From assembly GCA_016705545.1 (NCBI GenBank), contig JADIYA010000001.1, forward strand, positions 986,065-1,050,064: a stretch of 64,000 nt of DNA, in the 5' to 3' direction. Below are positions 1 to 8,150 of the stretch, in pieces. Under the pieces are notes generated by a model. The model had not been told where the DNA came from. It saw only the letters and a list, made by a program, of their open reading frames with translations, and did not search any database. The stretch is from Flavobacteriales bacterium. GTDB lineage: Bacteria; Bacteroidota; Bacteroidia; Flavobacteriales_F; PHOS-HE28. Both the position numbers and the translations under genes were made by a program. Position 1 is the stretch's first letter. Each line of letters opens with the position of its first letter.

Positions 1-78
1 GCCAAGCACCCAGTCGAACTGGTGCTGGCCATCCTTCAATCCGGTGAAGACGATGGTGTGATCCGCGAGAGCTTCCAC
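1..78 (-). CDS. DUF177/YceD-family protein, N-terminal fragment
   Basis: Only the first 26 codons are inside the window; the gene continues past the left edge. From a GTG codon at 78 the frame reads VEALADHTIVFTGLKDG and then HQFDWVL, which matches the usual start of Bacteroidota DUF177 (YceD) proteins (an IPF.GLK.G.H.F pattern). In many bacteria this family lies next to rpmF (ribosomal protein L32) and is linked to 23S rRNA handling. In Bacteroidota the common order is pdxA, yceD, rpmF, fabH, so rpmF is expected just outside the window. The GTG start was chosen because a consensus -7 promoter element lies 21 bases upstream and no ATG exists in this frame between the two. Too little is visible for certainty. 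Confidence 0.6.
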   Translation of the reverse strand, partial: MEALADHTIVFTGLKDGQHQFDWVLG

Positions 79-212
79 AGGCTGTTGAAAACAGGTCGGC
101 AAATGTAGGCGGCAGACCCATGCGGCCAAGAGAGCCGTTGGCCCAACGGCAACTAGGTGCCAATATCATTCGGCGGGTTGCCGGGCACCAAGTGGGACGC
201 CTGTTAGATCAC
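79..212. other. Intergenic region between pdxA and the DUF177 gene
   Basis: This stretch separates two minus-strand genes. It carries a 7-bp hairpin (GCCGTTG 134-140, CAACGGC 144-150, loop GCC) that could help end pdxA transcription, although no T-tract follows. Closer to the DUF177 gene is a consensus -7 promoter element (100-107). I see no other feature. Confidence 0.4.
100..107 (-). promoter_or_regulatory. -7 promoter element of the DUF177 gene
   Basis: On the minus strand the bases read TACATTTG, a perfect match to the Bacteroidota sigma-factor -7 consensus TAnnTTTG. It ends 21 bases before the GTG start at 78, so the predicted leader is about 15 bases. No -33 element was assigned. Confidence 0.6.
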
Positions 213-1286
213 CTACCCCTCCTTCCGATCCTTCTCCTTCTTCTGCGGCTGCAAGGGATTGGCCATGATGGCCTTGTAGCGCTCCCGGTTCGAGCGGATA
301 TCGGCCGCCATCCATACGGCCGCGCGGAAGCTGCCTTCATCGGCCATGCCCTTGCCGGCGATGTCGAGGCCGGTGCCGTGGTCGGGGCTGGTGCGCACGA
401 TGGGCAGGCCTGCGGTCACGTTCACCCCGTGGCCGAAGCTCAGAGCCTTGAAAGGGGCCAGGCCTTGGTCGTGGTACATGGCCAGTACGCCGTCGAAGTG
501 GGTGTAGCCGCCGCTGCCGAAGAAGCCGTCGGCGGCGTAAGGCCCCATGGCCTTGATGCCTTCTTCATTCAATCGGCGCACGGCCGGTGCGATGCGCTCC
601 TTGTCCTCGCTGCCCAAGGCGCCGCCATCACCCGCGTGCGGGTTGAGGCCCAGCACGGCGATGCGCGGCTCCAGCACGCCCATATCGCGCAGCAGGCTCT
701 GGTGCAGCAGCCGGGCCTTGGCGATGATCCGCTCCGCCGTGATGGCTGCTGCCACATCCTTCAACGGGATGTGACCGGTGACGCAGCCCACGCGCAGGCC
801 CTCGCCCACCAGGATCATGAGCACTTCGCCATCGCCGCCGGCCATCTGCTGCAGGTATTCGGTGTGGCCTGGGTAGGCGAAGCCAGCCTGTTGCATGCTG
901 TTCTTGTCGATCGGCGCGGTCACCAGCACATCGGTCTTGCCGCTGGCCAGGTCCTGCACGGCGGCTTCGAGGCTCTTGATGGCGAAGGCCGCCAAGGGGC
1001 CCGAAGGCTTACCGGGCTCGATGTCGAGTTCTTCCTCCCACAGGTTCACGAGGTTCAGCTTCTTCGGCAAGGCATCGCGGGCGTCGTTCACGCGGTGGAA
1101 CTGGACTTCATCGAGCTTCAGCAGCTTGCGCCAATGGCTCACGGCCTTGGCCGATGCGTAGAGCACCGGCGTGGCATCGGCCAGCATGCGGGGATCCTCG
1201 AAGCACTTGAGCACCACTTCGATGCCGATGCCATTGAGGTCGCCGCACGAGATGCCGATGCGGACAGGATTGCGTGTTTCGTTCAT
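213..1286 (-). CDS. pdxA: 4-hydroxythreonine-4-phosphate dehydrogenase
   Basis: PdxA oxidises 4-phosphohydroxy-threonine with NAD in the DXP-dependent route to pyridoxal 5-phosphate (vitamin B6); the product is condensed by PdxJ. The 357-residue protein has the family length. It shows the signature stretches GISCGDLNGIG at the N-terminus, GHTEYLQ, TGHIPLKDV, GLNPHAGDGG, YHDQGLAPFK and TSPDHGTGLDIAGKG; the conserved His and Asp residues in these bind the divalent metal and the substrate phosphate. The ATG at 1286 lies 30 bases after the pepA stop, with a 9-bp hairpin in between, so co-transcription with pepA is possible. The DUF177 gene downstream has its own promoter. Confidence 0.96.
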   Translation of the reverse strand: MNETRNPVRIGISCGDLNGIGIEVVLKCFEDPRMLADATPVLYASAKAVSHWRKLLKLDEVQFHRVNDARDALPKKLNLVNLWEEELDIEPGKPSGPLAAFAIKSLEAAVQDLASGKTDVLVTAPIDKNSMQQAGFAYPGHTEYLQQMAGGDGEVLMILVGEGLRVGCVTGHIPLKDVAAAITAERIIAKARLLHQSLLRDMGVLEPRIAVLGLNPHAGDGGALGSEDKERIAPAVRRLNEEGIKAMGPYAADGFFGSGGYTHFDGVLAMYHDQGLAPFKALSFGHGVNVTAGLPIVRTSPDHGTGLDIAGKGMADEGSFRAAVWMAADIRSNRERYKAIMANPLQPQKKEKDRKEG

Positions 1287-1294
1287 GTGCTCGA

Positions 1295-1318
1295 AGAGGC
1301 GCGCAAGATCGCGCCTCT
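1295..1318 (-). terminator. Hairpin between pepA and pdxA
   Basis: AGAGGCGCG (1295-1303) and CGCGCCTCT (1310-1318) form a perfect 9-bp stem with a six-base loop. It sits across the pepA stop codon and just before the pdxA start on the transcribed strand. There is no long T-tract, so it may act as a partial terminator, an attenuator or an RNA-stability element rather than a strong terminator. Confidence 0.4.
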
Positions 1319-2753
1319 AGCGTGCGGCCGCGCGCTGTTTGAGGAATTCATAGAGCAGCCGCACCCCTACCCCGGTGCCGCCGCGCGTGCGATAGCTATC
1401 GCGCTTGGTGATGAAGGCAGGGCCGGCGATATCGATGTGGATGAAGGGCCTGGTAGTGAAACGGGCGAGGAACTTGCCGGCGGTCTGTGCCCCGGCCAGG
1501 TCGCTTCCGAGGTTCTTGATGTCGGCCACCTCACTCTTGATCTCGTCGCCGTATTCGTCCCAGAAGGGCAATTGCGCCACGCGTTCGTAGGTGGCGTGGC
1601 CCGCTGCTTCAAGCTTCCTGAACTCGGCTTCAGGAGCAGTGCCCATCACGGCGCTGCCGTAGTGGCCGATGGCGCGCATGGCGGCTCCGGTGAGAGTGGC
1701 GAGGGTCATGACCAGTTCGCCGTTGTATTGCTCGGCATAGCTCAGCGCATCGGCCAGGATCATGCGGCCCTCTGCATCGGTGTTGAGCACTTCCACGGTG
1801 AGCCCGTTGTGCATGCGCACTACATCGCCGGGCGCATAAGCATTGCCGCCGGGACGGTTGTCGGTAGCAGGAATGAGGCCGATGATGTGCAATGGAAGCT
1901 CGCGCTTCGCGGCCACACTGATGGCGCAGGCCACAGCAGCGGCACCGGCCATATCGCACTTCATCTGGTCCATGCTGTTGGGCGTGGGCTTCAGGCTGAG
2001 GCCGCCGGTGTCGTACACCACGCCCTTGCCCACCAGCACGACCGGCTTCTTATTCACGGGGCCTTTCGGCTTCCACTCCAGGATGCTGAAGGTGGGCTCG
2101 TCGATGCTGCCCTTGTTCACGGCAATGAGGCCGCCCATTCCCAGAGCCGCGATCTGCTCCTTGCCCAGTATTTGGGCCTTGAAGCCTGCGTTGCGGCTCA
2201 GGGTGCGGATCTCGGCGGCGAGCTGCTTGGCGTTGAGGAAGCTCACGGGCTCGTTCACCAGGTCTCGCGCGATGCAGACCGCATCACAGAGGTCAGCGAG
2301 TTCCTCGGCTTGGTCGGCGCTCACTTCCTTCGCCACAATTCCGAGCTTCTCCAGGGTCGGGGCCCCGTTCGCGTCAGTCTTGTACTTGCGGAAGGCATAG
2401 CTGCCCAGTGCGGCGCCCTCGGCAAGGGCCAACGTCAGTGCGGCATCATCCTGAAGGCTAATCACCTGCGCATCCTTGCGTTTGGCGGCGTTCAACCGTG
2501 CAGCCATGGCATCACCGGCACGGCGGGCTTGTTCCAAGCGCTTGCCGGTATCCGGCACGGTGGCTAGATGCGCCAACACCATGCGGCCGCTCACATCAGC
2601 CACGCCGAGGGCAGGGTCTGCTTTGAGCTGCTCGATCAGGTATTGGCGGTCGGCGCGCTCCAGGTCGAGAGCACGCAGCTGCGCGAGGTCGTCGAGGATC
2701 ACGAGGCTGTCGCGCGAGGCAGCGGCGCGCGGGGCCTTGGCCAGTTCGATCAT
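1317..2753 (-). CDS. pepA: Leucyl aminopeptidase, M17 family
   Basis: A cytosolic di-zinc aminopeptidase that removes N-terminal residues, especially leucine, from peptides. The 478-residue product has the M17 layout: a variable N-terminal domain of about 170 residues, then the catalytic domain with VGKGVVYDTGGLSLKP (metal-binding Lys and Asp) and the family signature NTDAEGRMIL (metal-binding Asp and Glu, catalytic Arg). The frame is open 45 codons further upstream, but the ATG at 2753 is preferred. The upstream extension is Pro/Gly-rich and unlike the family, and a perfect -7 element ends only four bases before this ATG. Upstream and divergent is a surface-protein gene; downstream is pdxA. 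Confidence 0.93.
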   Translation of the reverse strand: MIELAKAPRAAASRDSLVILDDLAQLRALDLERADRQYLIEQLKADPALGVADVSGRMVLAHLATVPDTGKRLEQARRAGDAMAARLNAAKRKDAQVISLQDDAALTLALAEGAALGSYAFRKYKTDANGAPTLEKLGIVAKEVSADQAEELADLCDAVCIARDLVNEPVSFLNAKQLAAEIRTLSRNAGFKAQILGKEQIAALGMGGLIAVNKGSIDEPTFSILEWKPKGPVNKKPVVLVGKGVVYDTGGLSLKPTPNSMDQMKCDMAGAAAVACAISVAAKRELPLHIIGLIPATDNRPGGNAYAPGDVVRMHNGLTVEVLNTDAEGRMILADALSYAEQYNGELVMTLATLTGAAMRAIGHYGSAVMGTAPEAEFRKLEAAGHATYERVAQLPFWDEYGDEIKSEVADIKNLGSDLAGAQTAGKFLARFTTRPFIHIDIAGPAFITKRDSYRTRGGTGVGVRLLYEFLKQRAAAR

Positions 2754-2757
2754 GGGC

Positions 2758-2765
2758 CGAAGATA
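2758..2765 (-). promoter_or_regulatory. -7 promoter element of pepA
   Basis: TATCTTCG on the minus strand matches TAnnTTYG. Only four bases separate it from the pepA ATG, so the transcript is predicted to be leaderless or nearly so. Confidence 0.55.
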
Positions 2766-2854
2766 CCTGCCGCCCCCGGGCTGGTAAGGCGCGGGGCCAC
2801 GGGGAAAGGCGCAGGAATCGTCGTGAACGGGAACGGGCGCCCTTGCCGATGGCC

Positions 2855-2862
2855 CATCTTTG
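2855..2862 (+). promoter_or_regulatory. Probable -7 element of the type B T9SS surface-protein gene
   Basis: CATCTTTG differs from TAnnTTTG only in the first base and lies seven bases before the ATG at 2870. Confidence 0.45.
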
Positions 2863-2869
2863 CCTACCG

Positions 2870-5491
2870 ATGCGATTGCTCCGCGCATTCTTCATTTTAG
2901 CATTGGCGCTGACGGCCCTTGCCGTGCAGGCTACGCACAACCGCGCGGGCGAGATCATCGTGTGCCATGTGAGCGGACTCACTTATGAGGCCACCATCAT
3001 CACGCACACCAAGGTCTCTGCCCCGGCCGATCGCCCGCAGCTCACCATTCATTGGGGCGATGGCGACAGCACCGTGCTGGATCGCGAACTCCCCTATCAA
3101 GAGGTCGGCGATGTGCGCCGAAACGTCTACACCGGCACGCACACTTATGGCGGCCCCGGCGTGTTCACGCTCTACTTCTTTGATGAGAACCGGAATGCCG
3201 GGGTGCTGAACATCCCCAACTCGGTGAACCAGCCCTTCGCGGTGATCACGGAACTCACGATTAGCCCGTTAGGCGGGAACAATTGCTCGCCGCGATTCCT
3301 GAACTCACCGATACAGGATGCTTGCACATGCATGCCGTGGATCCACAATTCAGCCGCTTACGACCCCGACGGCGACAGCCTCAGCTATGAGCCAGTGGCC
3401 TGCTTGGGAATCGGCGTGCTGCCCATCAATGGATACCTGTTCCCGAGCCAGATGGCCGGATGCAATGGCAACGCTTACAGCATTGACCCGGTAACCGGCA
3501 CGATACGCTGGTTGAATCCTGGGACACAAGGCGAGTACAACATCGCGTTCCGGGTGCACGAATGGCGGCGTGTGGGCAACGCCCTGCTCCATATGGGCTT
3601 CGTGATGCGGGACATGCAGGTGACCGTTGTTGCCTGCTCCAACCAACCGCCTGTCATCACTCAAGTACAGGACACCTGTGTCACAGCCGGTACTTTTCTC
3701 GCATTCAATGTGCAAGCCAGCGACACCGATCAGGGCCAGCTTGTCACGCTCACGGCATTGGGCCAACCCTTCGTTCTGCCCAGTTCGCCGGCCACCTTTG
3801 TGAGCCCTACGCCTGGCCAGTCGGTCTCGGGCATCTTCTCGTGGGGAACCAACTGCAGCCATGTGCGGCCGCAGCCCTATCAAGTGGTGTTCGAAGCGCG
3901 AGACAATGGGCAGCCCGTGGAGCTCTACGACTATCGCACCATGAATATCACCGTAGTGTCGCCGCCGCCCACCGATCCCAGCGCTACGCCCAGCGGCAGC
4001 AGCATGCTGTTGAACTGGACGCCGACGGTATGCACCAACGCATCGGGCTATAAGATCTACCGGCGGCTCGGCGCGTACGGCTTCGTCCCGGACAATTGCG
4101 AGACCGGTGTGCCGGCCTACACCGGATACACGCTCATCGGCAGCGTTACCGGCTCCAGCACCAGCACCTTCACTGATAACGGCCCCATCACCGTGGGCAA
4201 CACTTACTGTTACATGGTGGTGGCCACCTTCGCGAATGGTACTGAGAGCTATGCCAGCGTCGAGTTCTGCGCAACCCTCACGCGACAGGTGCCCGTGATC
4301 ACGCATGTGAGCGTGGGCGAGACCAGCACCACCACCGGCATCGACACGGTGCGCTGGAGCAACGCTTACGATCTGGACACGCTGCTGCGCCCCGGCCCTT
4401 ATCAATTCCAGCTCTATCGCGGCACGGGCTTCACCAATGCCACCACCCTCATTCATACCAGCGGGCTGCACCCCTTCCTCGCGCATCCCGATACGGAGTT
4501 CATCGACCTCGGATTGAACACGCAGGACCTTGCGCACGTGTACCGTGTGGATTTCTTCGGCAGTGGCGGCAGCGATTTCATCGGCAGCAGCAGCGTGGCC
4601 TCGTCCGTCTTCATCAGCGCGGAGCCGAACGATGAGCAGCTCACGATCTCCTGGGCGCTCAACACGCCGTGGATCAATTCACTCTACGAGGTGTACCGTG
4701 ACATCGCGGGATCGTGGACGCTCGTTGGCAGCAGCGCTACCAATAGCTTCACTGAGACCGGCCTCAGCAACGGAACCGAATACTGCTACCTCGTGCGCAG
4801 CACCGGCGCGTACAGCAATCCTGGGATCCCGGCGCCGCTGCTCAACTTCAGCCAGGAGCTCTGCGCCGCACCGCGCGACCGAACGCCGCCGTGCCCACCT
4901 GCCGTTCAGCTCGACAACGATTGCGAGACCCCGCTGAACACGCTTACCTGGAACAACCCCAACCTGAGCTGCGCCGACGACACCTACCAGTACCGGGTGT
5001 ACTTCGCGGAGACCCCGACTTCGGAGTACGCGCTCATCGGCGTGATCGTGGGCGCGGAGAACACCAGCTTCACGCATGTGAATGGGACCAGCGTCTCGGG
5101 CTGCTACCAGGTAACGGCCATCGACACCGTGGGCAACGAGAGCGCATTCATCTCACCGGTGTGCGGCGACAACTGCCCGCTCTACACGCTGCCCAACATC
5201 TTCACGCCGAACGGAGACCGCATCAATGACCTGTTCGTGCCTTTCCCTTATCGTGGCGTGAAGGCGATTGATCTGCAGGTGTACAACCGCTGGGGGCAAA
5301 CGGTCTTCAGCACCGAGGACCCCGATATCCTTTGGAACGGCACGCTGAACAACAATGGCGAGGCCTGCCCCGATGGCGTGTACTTCTACACGTGCGTCGT
5401 CACCTTCGCGCGGCTCATGGGCGATGAGGCCTTGGTGCTCAAGGGCTATGTCCACATCAGTGGCGGCAAGGATTCGCCGAAGCTCAACTGA
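2870..5491 (+). CDS. Large secreted surface protein with type B T9SS sorting domain
   Basis: An exported protein of 873 residues with no catalytic motif I can recognise. It begins with a signal peptide (MRLLRAFFILALALTALAVQA), followed by a region starting THNRAGEI that is common in Bacteroidota adhesin-like proteins. Residues of about 130-370 look like immunoglobulin/cadherin-like repeats (for example YDPDGDSLSYE). Several fibronectin type III-like modules follow (GLSNGTEYCYLV is typical). The end matches the gliding-motility-associated C-terminal (CHU_C, type B sorting) domain: PNIFTPNGDRINDLF, then VYNRWGQTVF and DGVYFYTCV. This domain directs export through the type IX system. The ATG at 2870 was chosen because it starts the signal peptide and has a -7-like element just upstream. 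The stop codon overlaps the ribE start by one base. Confidence 0.88.
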   Translation: MRLLRAFFILALALTALAVQATHNRAGEIIVCHVSGLTYEATIITHTKVSAPADRPQLTIHWGDGDSTVLDRELPYQEVGDVRRNVYTGTHTYGGPGVFTLYFFDENRNAGVLNIPNSVNQPFAVITELTISPLGGNNCSPRFLNSPIQDACTCMPWIHNSAAYDPDGDSLSYEPVACLGIGVLPINGYLFPSQMAGCNGNAYSIDPVTGTIRWLNPGTQGEYNIAFRVHEWRRVGNALLHMGFVMRDMQVTVVACSNQPPVITQVQDTCVTAGTFLAFNVQASDTDQGQLVTLTALGQPFVLPSSPATFVSPTPGQSVSGIFSWGTNCSHVRPQPYQVVFEARDNGQPVELYDYRTMNITVVSPPPTDPSATPSGSSMLLNWTPTVCTNASGYKIYRRLGAYGFVPDNCETGVPAYTGYTLIGSVTGSSTSTFTDNGPITVGNTYCYMVVATFANGTESYASVEFCATLTRQVPVITHVSVGETSTTTGIDTVRWSNAYDLDTLLRPGPYQFQLYRGTGFTNATTLIHTSGLHPFLAHPDTEFIDLGLNTQDLAHVYRVDFFGSGGSDFIGSSSVASSVFISAEPNDEQLTISWALNTPWINSLYEVYRDIAGSWTLVGSSATNSFTETGLSNGTEYCYLVRSTGAYSNPGIPAPLLNFSQELCAAPRDRTPPCPPAVQLDNDCETPLNTLTWNNPNLSCADDTYQYRVYFAETPTSEYALIGVIVGAENTSFTHVNGTSVSGCYQVTAIDTVGNESAFISPVCGDNCPLYTLPNIFTPNGDRINDLFVPFPYRGVKAIDLQVYNRWGQTVFSTEDPDILWNGTLNNNGEACPDGVYFYTCVVTFARLMGDEALVLKGYVHISGGKDSPKLN

Positions 5492-6075
5492 TGTTCACCG
5501 GGATCGTCGAAGAGGTCGGAGCCATTGCCGCCGTGCGTGATGAAGGCAGCAATCGGGTGCTCACCGTGAGCGCGCGCATGGCACCTGAGCTGAAGGTCGA
5601 TCAGAGCGTTTCGCACAACGGGGTTTGCCTCACCGTGACCAAGGTCTTGGGCGAGGCCTACGAAGTGGCGGCCGTGCAAGAGACCCTTGAGCGCACCAAC
5701 CTCGGCGCACTGCGCGTGGACGATGCCGTGAACCTGGAGCGCAGCCTGCGCCTCGGCGACCGCCTCGACGGCCATCTGGTGCAAGGCCATGTGGATGATG
5801 TCGTCCGCTGCATCGATGTCCGTGATGAAAACGGCAGCTGGACCTTCGTATTCGCGCTGCCGCCCTCCAAGCACTTGCTCGTTCCCAAGGGCAGCATCTG
5901 CTTGAACGGCATCAGCCTAACCATCGCAAGGCTCGATGCTTCGGCCTTCGCCGTGGCCATCATCCCCTACACGTTCGCGCACACCACCTTCCGATCGCTG
6001 CGCCCCGGCGAAGCCGTGAACGTTGAGTACGATGTGCTGGGGAAGTATGTGGCGCGGATGATGGAGCGGCGGTGA
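5491..6075 (+). CDS. ribE: Riboflavin synthase, alpha-chain type
   Basis: This enzyme dismutates two molecules of 6,7-dimethyl-8-ribityllumazine into riboflavin and a pyrimidine, the last step of vitamin B2 synthesis. The 194-residue protein has the usual length and the characteristic internal duplication of two lumazine-binding barrels. The first starts with MFTGIVEEVG and contains SVSHNGVCLTVT; the second contains GHLVQGHVDDV and KGSICLNGISLTIA, the paired SxxxNGxxLT motifs that bind lumazine. The ATG overlaps the TGA of the preceding gene by one base (TGATG), so it is probably translated by coupling to the unrelated surface-protein gene. The next gene is convergent, 45 bases away. Confidence 0.95.
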   Translation: MFTGIVEEVGAIAAVRDEGSNRVLTVSARMAPELKVDQSVSHNGVCLTVTKVLGEAYEVAAVQETLERTNLGALRVDDAVNLERSLRLGDRLDGHLVQGHVDDVVRCIDVRDENGSWTFVFALPPSKHLLVPKGSICLNGISLTIARLDASAFAVAIIPYTFAHTTFRSLRPGEAVNVEYDVLGKYVARMMERR

Positions 6076-6120
6076 GGCTATGAATGGGCCGCGCCCTTCC
6101 GCATCACGCCCAATCGCGGA

Positions 6121-8049
6121 TCAGCGCCCGGTGAAGCGGATCTGGTAGCGCGTGCCTTCTGTTCCGCCCTCCACCGTCATGCGCCCGTTGAGCTGGTCCA
6201 CGAGTCCCTCGATCAAAGTGGCACCTAGCGTATCGCCATCGGGCTGCAGTTTTTCCAAGGGGATGCCTGTGCCATCATCGGCGTAGAGCAGGTCGAAGGT
6301 CCCGCTGTCCGGCGGGGCGCCCTCGGCGCGGTGAAGGGCGAGCGTGACGCGGCCTTTGGAGCGGCCGGTGAACGCGTGCTTGAGCGAGTTGGTGATGAGC
6401 TCGTTGAGCAGCAGGCCGAGCGGCACCATGGTGCTGAGCCCGAGGCTGAGACCCTGGTCGATGTCGGTGCTGCGCGTGATGCGCTCCTGCACATCGTTCA
6501 CGCGCACCAGCTCATCGAAGAGCTCCTCGATGTAGAGCGCCACTTCGACCATGGCGAGCTCATCGCCCTTGTAGAGTTTCTCGTGGATCAGAGCCATGCT
6601 GGTCACGCGGCTCTGGCTCTGGTCGAAGGCGGCCTGCAGCCGCTCATCGCTGAAGGAGGCCGCTTGAAGCCGTAGCAGGCTGGCGATCACCTGCAGGTTG
6701 TTCTTCACGCGGTGGTGCATCTCCTTGATGAGCACGCTGATCCGCTGGTTAGCCTCCTCGAGCTTCTCCTTCTCCGATTTAAGCGCGCGCGCCTGCTCGT
6801 CGTCGCGAAGGCGGGCGGCCTTCAGATTCTCTTTCATGCGCGCGAGGGCGAGGCCCAATTGGTCCTGCGTCCCGCGCACGTTCACCGGGGCATCGTAATC
6901 GCCGCGACCGATGGCCTCCGCGCTGCGGGCCAGCGAGCGCTGGTTATCGACCATGCCATTGAAGGCCACCGCCATCTCGCCGATCTCATCGCCGCTGGTG
7001 GCAAGCACCTTCACGTTCACATCGCCAACAGCCATGGAGCGCGCGGCGCGCCCGACCTCATCCACGGTGCGGCTCACGCCGCGGGTAATCAGGAAGCCCA
7101 TGATGAACACTGCGGAAACCACGGCGATGAGGGCGGCCAGCACGGCGAAAAGCCGCAGCTCGGCATCGCGGCTGTTGGCTGCGGAGCTGCTGGTGATCAA
7201 GGAAAGGGAGCGGGCCTCCACCGCGCGCAGCTTCTCCACCACATCAAGGGAGAGCTCCCACCATTCGCGCGGAGCGATTTCCAGGTCGGGCGACCTCCGC
7301 TGCTTCACAGTGCCGATCGAGGATCGCATGAAGTTCACATCCTCCCCTTGGAATTCCTCCTGATAGGCCTTCAGCACTTCGGCCGGCGCATCACGCTCGA
7401 ACAGCAGCATGTTGGTCTCGTAAGCGCTCACCTGCTCGGCAAGCTCAGAGACCTCGCCCGCTTCAATGGGGCGCGTGGCGTAGCCGATGGTGAGTTTGTC
7501 CCTGAGCACGCTCATGGCTTCTTTGGCGCTGAGCAGTCGCAGGTGGGCATAGAGCATGTCCTTGATGCTGGGGTCGAGCTGGAGCCGGCCCGAACGTCCG
7601 AGCTCATCGAGGAGGGCCTGGTCCATGGCGCGGTAGGCGCGGCTCACGCTGCTGGGGTCGATACGGCGTTCGCGCACGCGTTGCCGAAGGATATTCAGCC
7701 CGTCGAAGGGGCGCTTGGCGAGGACCGCCGCACTGATTGGATTGCCGGGCAGCTCCAGGGTGACCAGCGCGCCATCGGTCCGCGCCTGCTGCAGTTCCAG
7801 CTTCTGCGGCAGCACGTTCATGCCAGCCAGATAGCCCACCGAGATAGCCCGCTCACGCTGCAGCTCGTGCACCACATTGGCATAGAGCCCGATCAGCCGC
7901 GTCTGCTGGTCGATGTACTCCATGACGTCGAGGCGCTTGAGGCTGCCATCGATCTGCTTGCCGATCAGGAGCACCATGCCCAGCACGGGAAGTCCCAAGG
8001 TCACCATGAACTTGGTGCGTACCGGCAGGTCGGCGAAGCGGAGCTTCAT
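6121..8049 (-). CDS. NIT-domain membrane sensor histidine kinase (HisKA_2 type)
   Basis: A 642-residue membrane sensor kinase. A short N-terminal membrane segment (residues about 14-31) is followed by a periplasmic NIT domain (LQRERAISVGYLAG is the core motif), a family associated with nitrate/nitrite sensing. A second membrane segment lies at about 305-330, then a HAMP linker, a second HAMP-like stretch and a coiled coil. The dimerisation domain is HisKA_2/HWE-like with HHRVKNNLQV; the second histidine, about residue 446, is the likely phospho-acceptor. The HATPase domain follows (LLNELITNSLKHAF, YADDGTGIP). No response regulator is adjacent, so its partner is unknown. The ATG at 8049 replaces a start 47 codons upstream because a membrane segment and a -7 element fit it. 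Confidence 0.88.
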   Translation of the reverse strand: MKLRFADLPVRTKFMVTLGLPVLGMVLLIGKQIDGSLKRLDVMEYIDQQTRLIGLYANVVHELQRERAISVGYLAGMNVLPQKLELQQARTDGALVTLELPGNPISAAVLAKRPFDGLNILRQRVRERRIDPSSVSRAYRAMDQALLDELGRSGRLQLDPSIKDMLYAHLRLLSAKEAMSVLRDKLTIGYATRPIEAGEVSELAEQVSAYETNMLLFERDAPAEVLKAYQEEFQGEDVNFMRSSIGTVKQRRSPDLEIAPREWWELSLDVVEKLRAVEARSLSLITSSSAANSRDAELRLFAVLAALIAVVSAVFIMGFLITRGVSRTVDEVGRAARSMAVGDVNVKVLATSGDEIGEMAVAFNGMVDNQRSLARSAEAIGRGDYDAPVNVRGTQDQLGLALARMKENLKAARLRDDEQARALKSEKEKLEEANQRISVLIKEMHHRVKNNLQVIASLLRLQAASFSDERLQAAFDQSQSRVTSMALIHEKLYKGDELAMVEVALYIEELFDELVRVNDVQERITRSTDIDQGLSLGLSTMVPLGLLLNELITNSLKHAFTGRSKGRVTLALHRAEGAPPDSGTFDLLYADDGTGIPLEKLQPDGDTLGATLIEGLVDQLNGRMTVEGGTEGTRYQIRFTGR

Positions 8050-8054
8050 GCGGG

Positions 8055-8061
8055 CAAAGTA
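8055..8061 (-). promoter_or_regulatory. Probable -7 element of the NIT histidine kinase
   Basis: TACTTTG on the minus strand is TAnnTTTG with one base fewer in the spacer. It ends five bases before the ATG at 8049 and forms the left half of a divergent promoter region with the element at 8113. Confidence 0.4.
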
Positions 8062-8112
8062 GCAAGGCCCGGGGCTGGGCGCCACACAACAGCCCGGCCT
8101 GACGGAGGCAGG

Positions 8113-8120
8113 TACATTCG
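8113..8120 (+). promoter_or_regulatory. -7 element of the acyl-CoA carboxylase gene
   Basis: TACATTCG matches TAnnTTYG exactly and lies 30 bases upstream of the ATG at 8151. It is divergent from the kinase promoter. Confidence 0.55.
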
Positions 8121-8150
8121 CCCCGCCGCCAGCACAGTGCGGAATGAGCG

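Noticed and set aside
120..2567. Long plus-strand frame opposite pdxA and pepA
   Set aside because: It is the antisense of two clear enzyme genes. The His/Gly/Ala-rich translation has no family features and arises from the high G+C content.
3350..4537. Minus-strand frame inside the type B surface protein gene
   Set aside because: Antisense shadow; no motif, and the plus-strand protein has full domain support.
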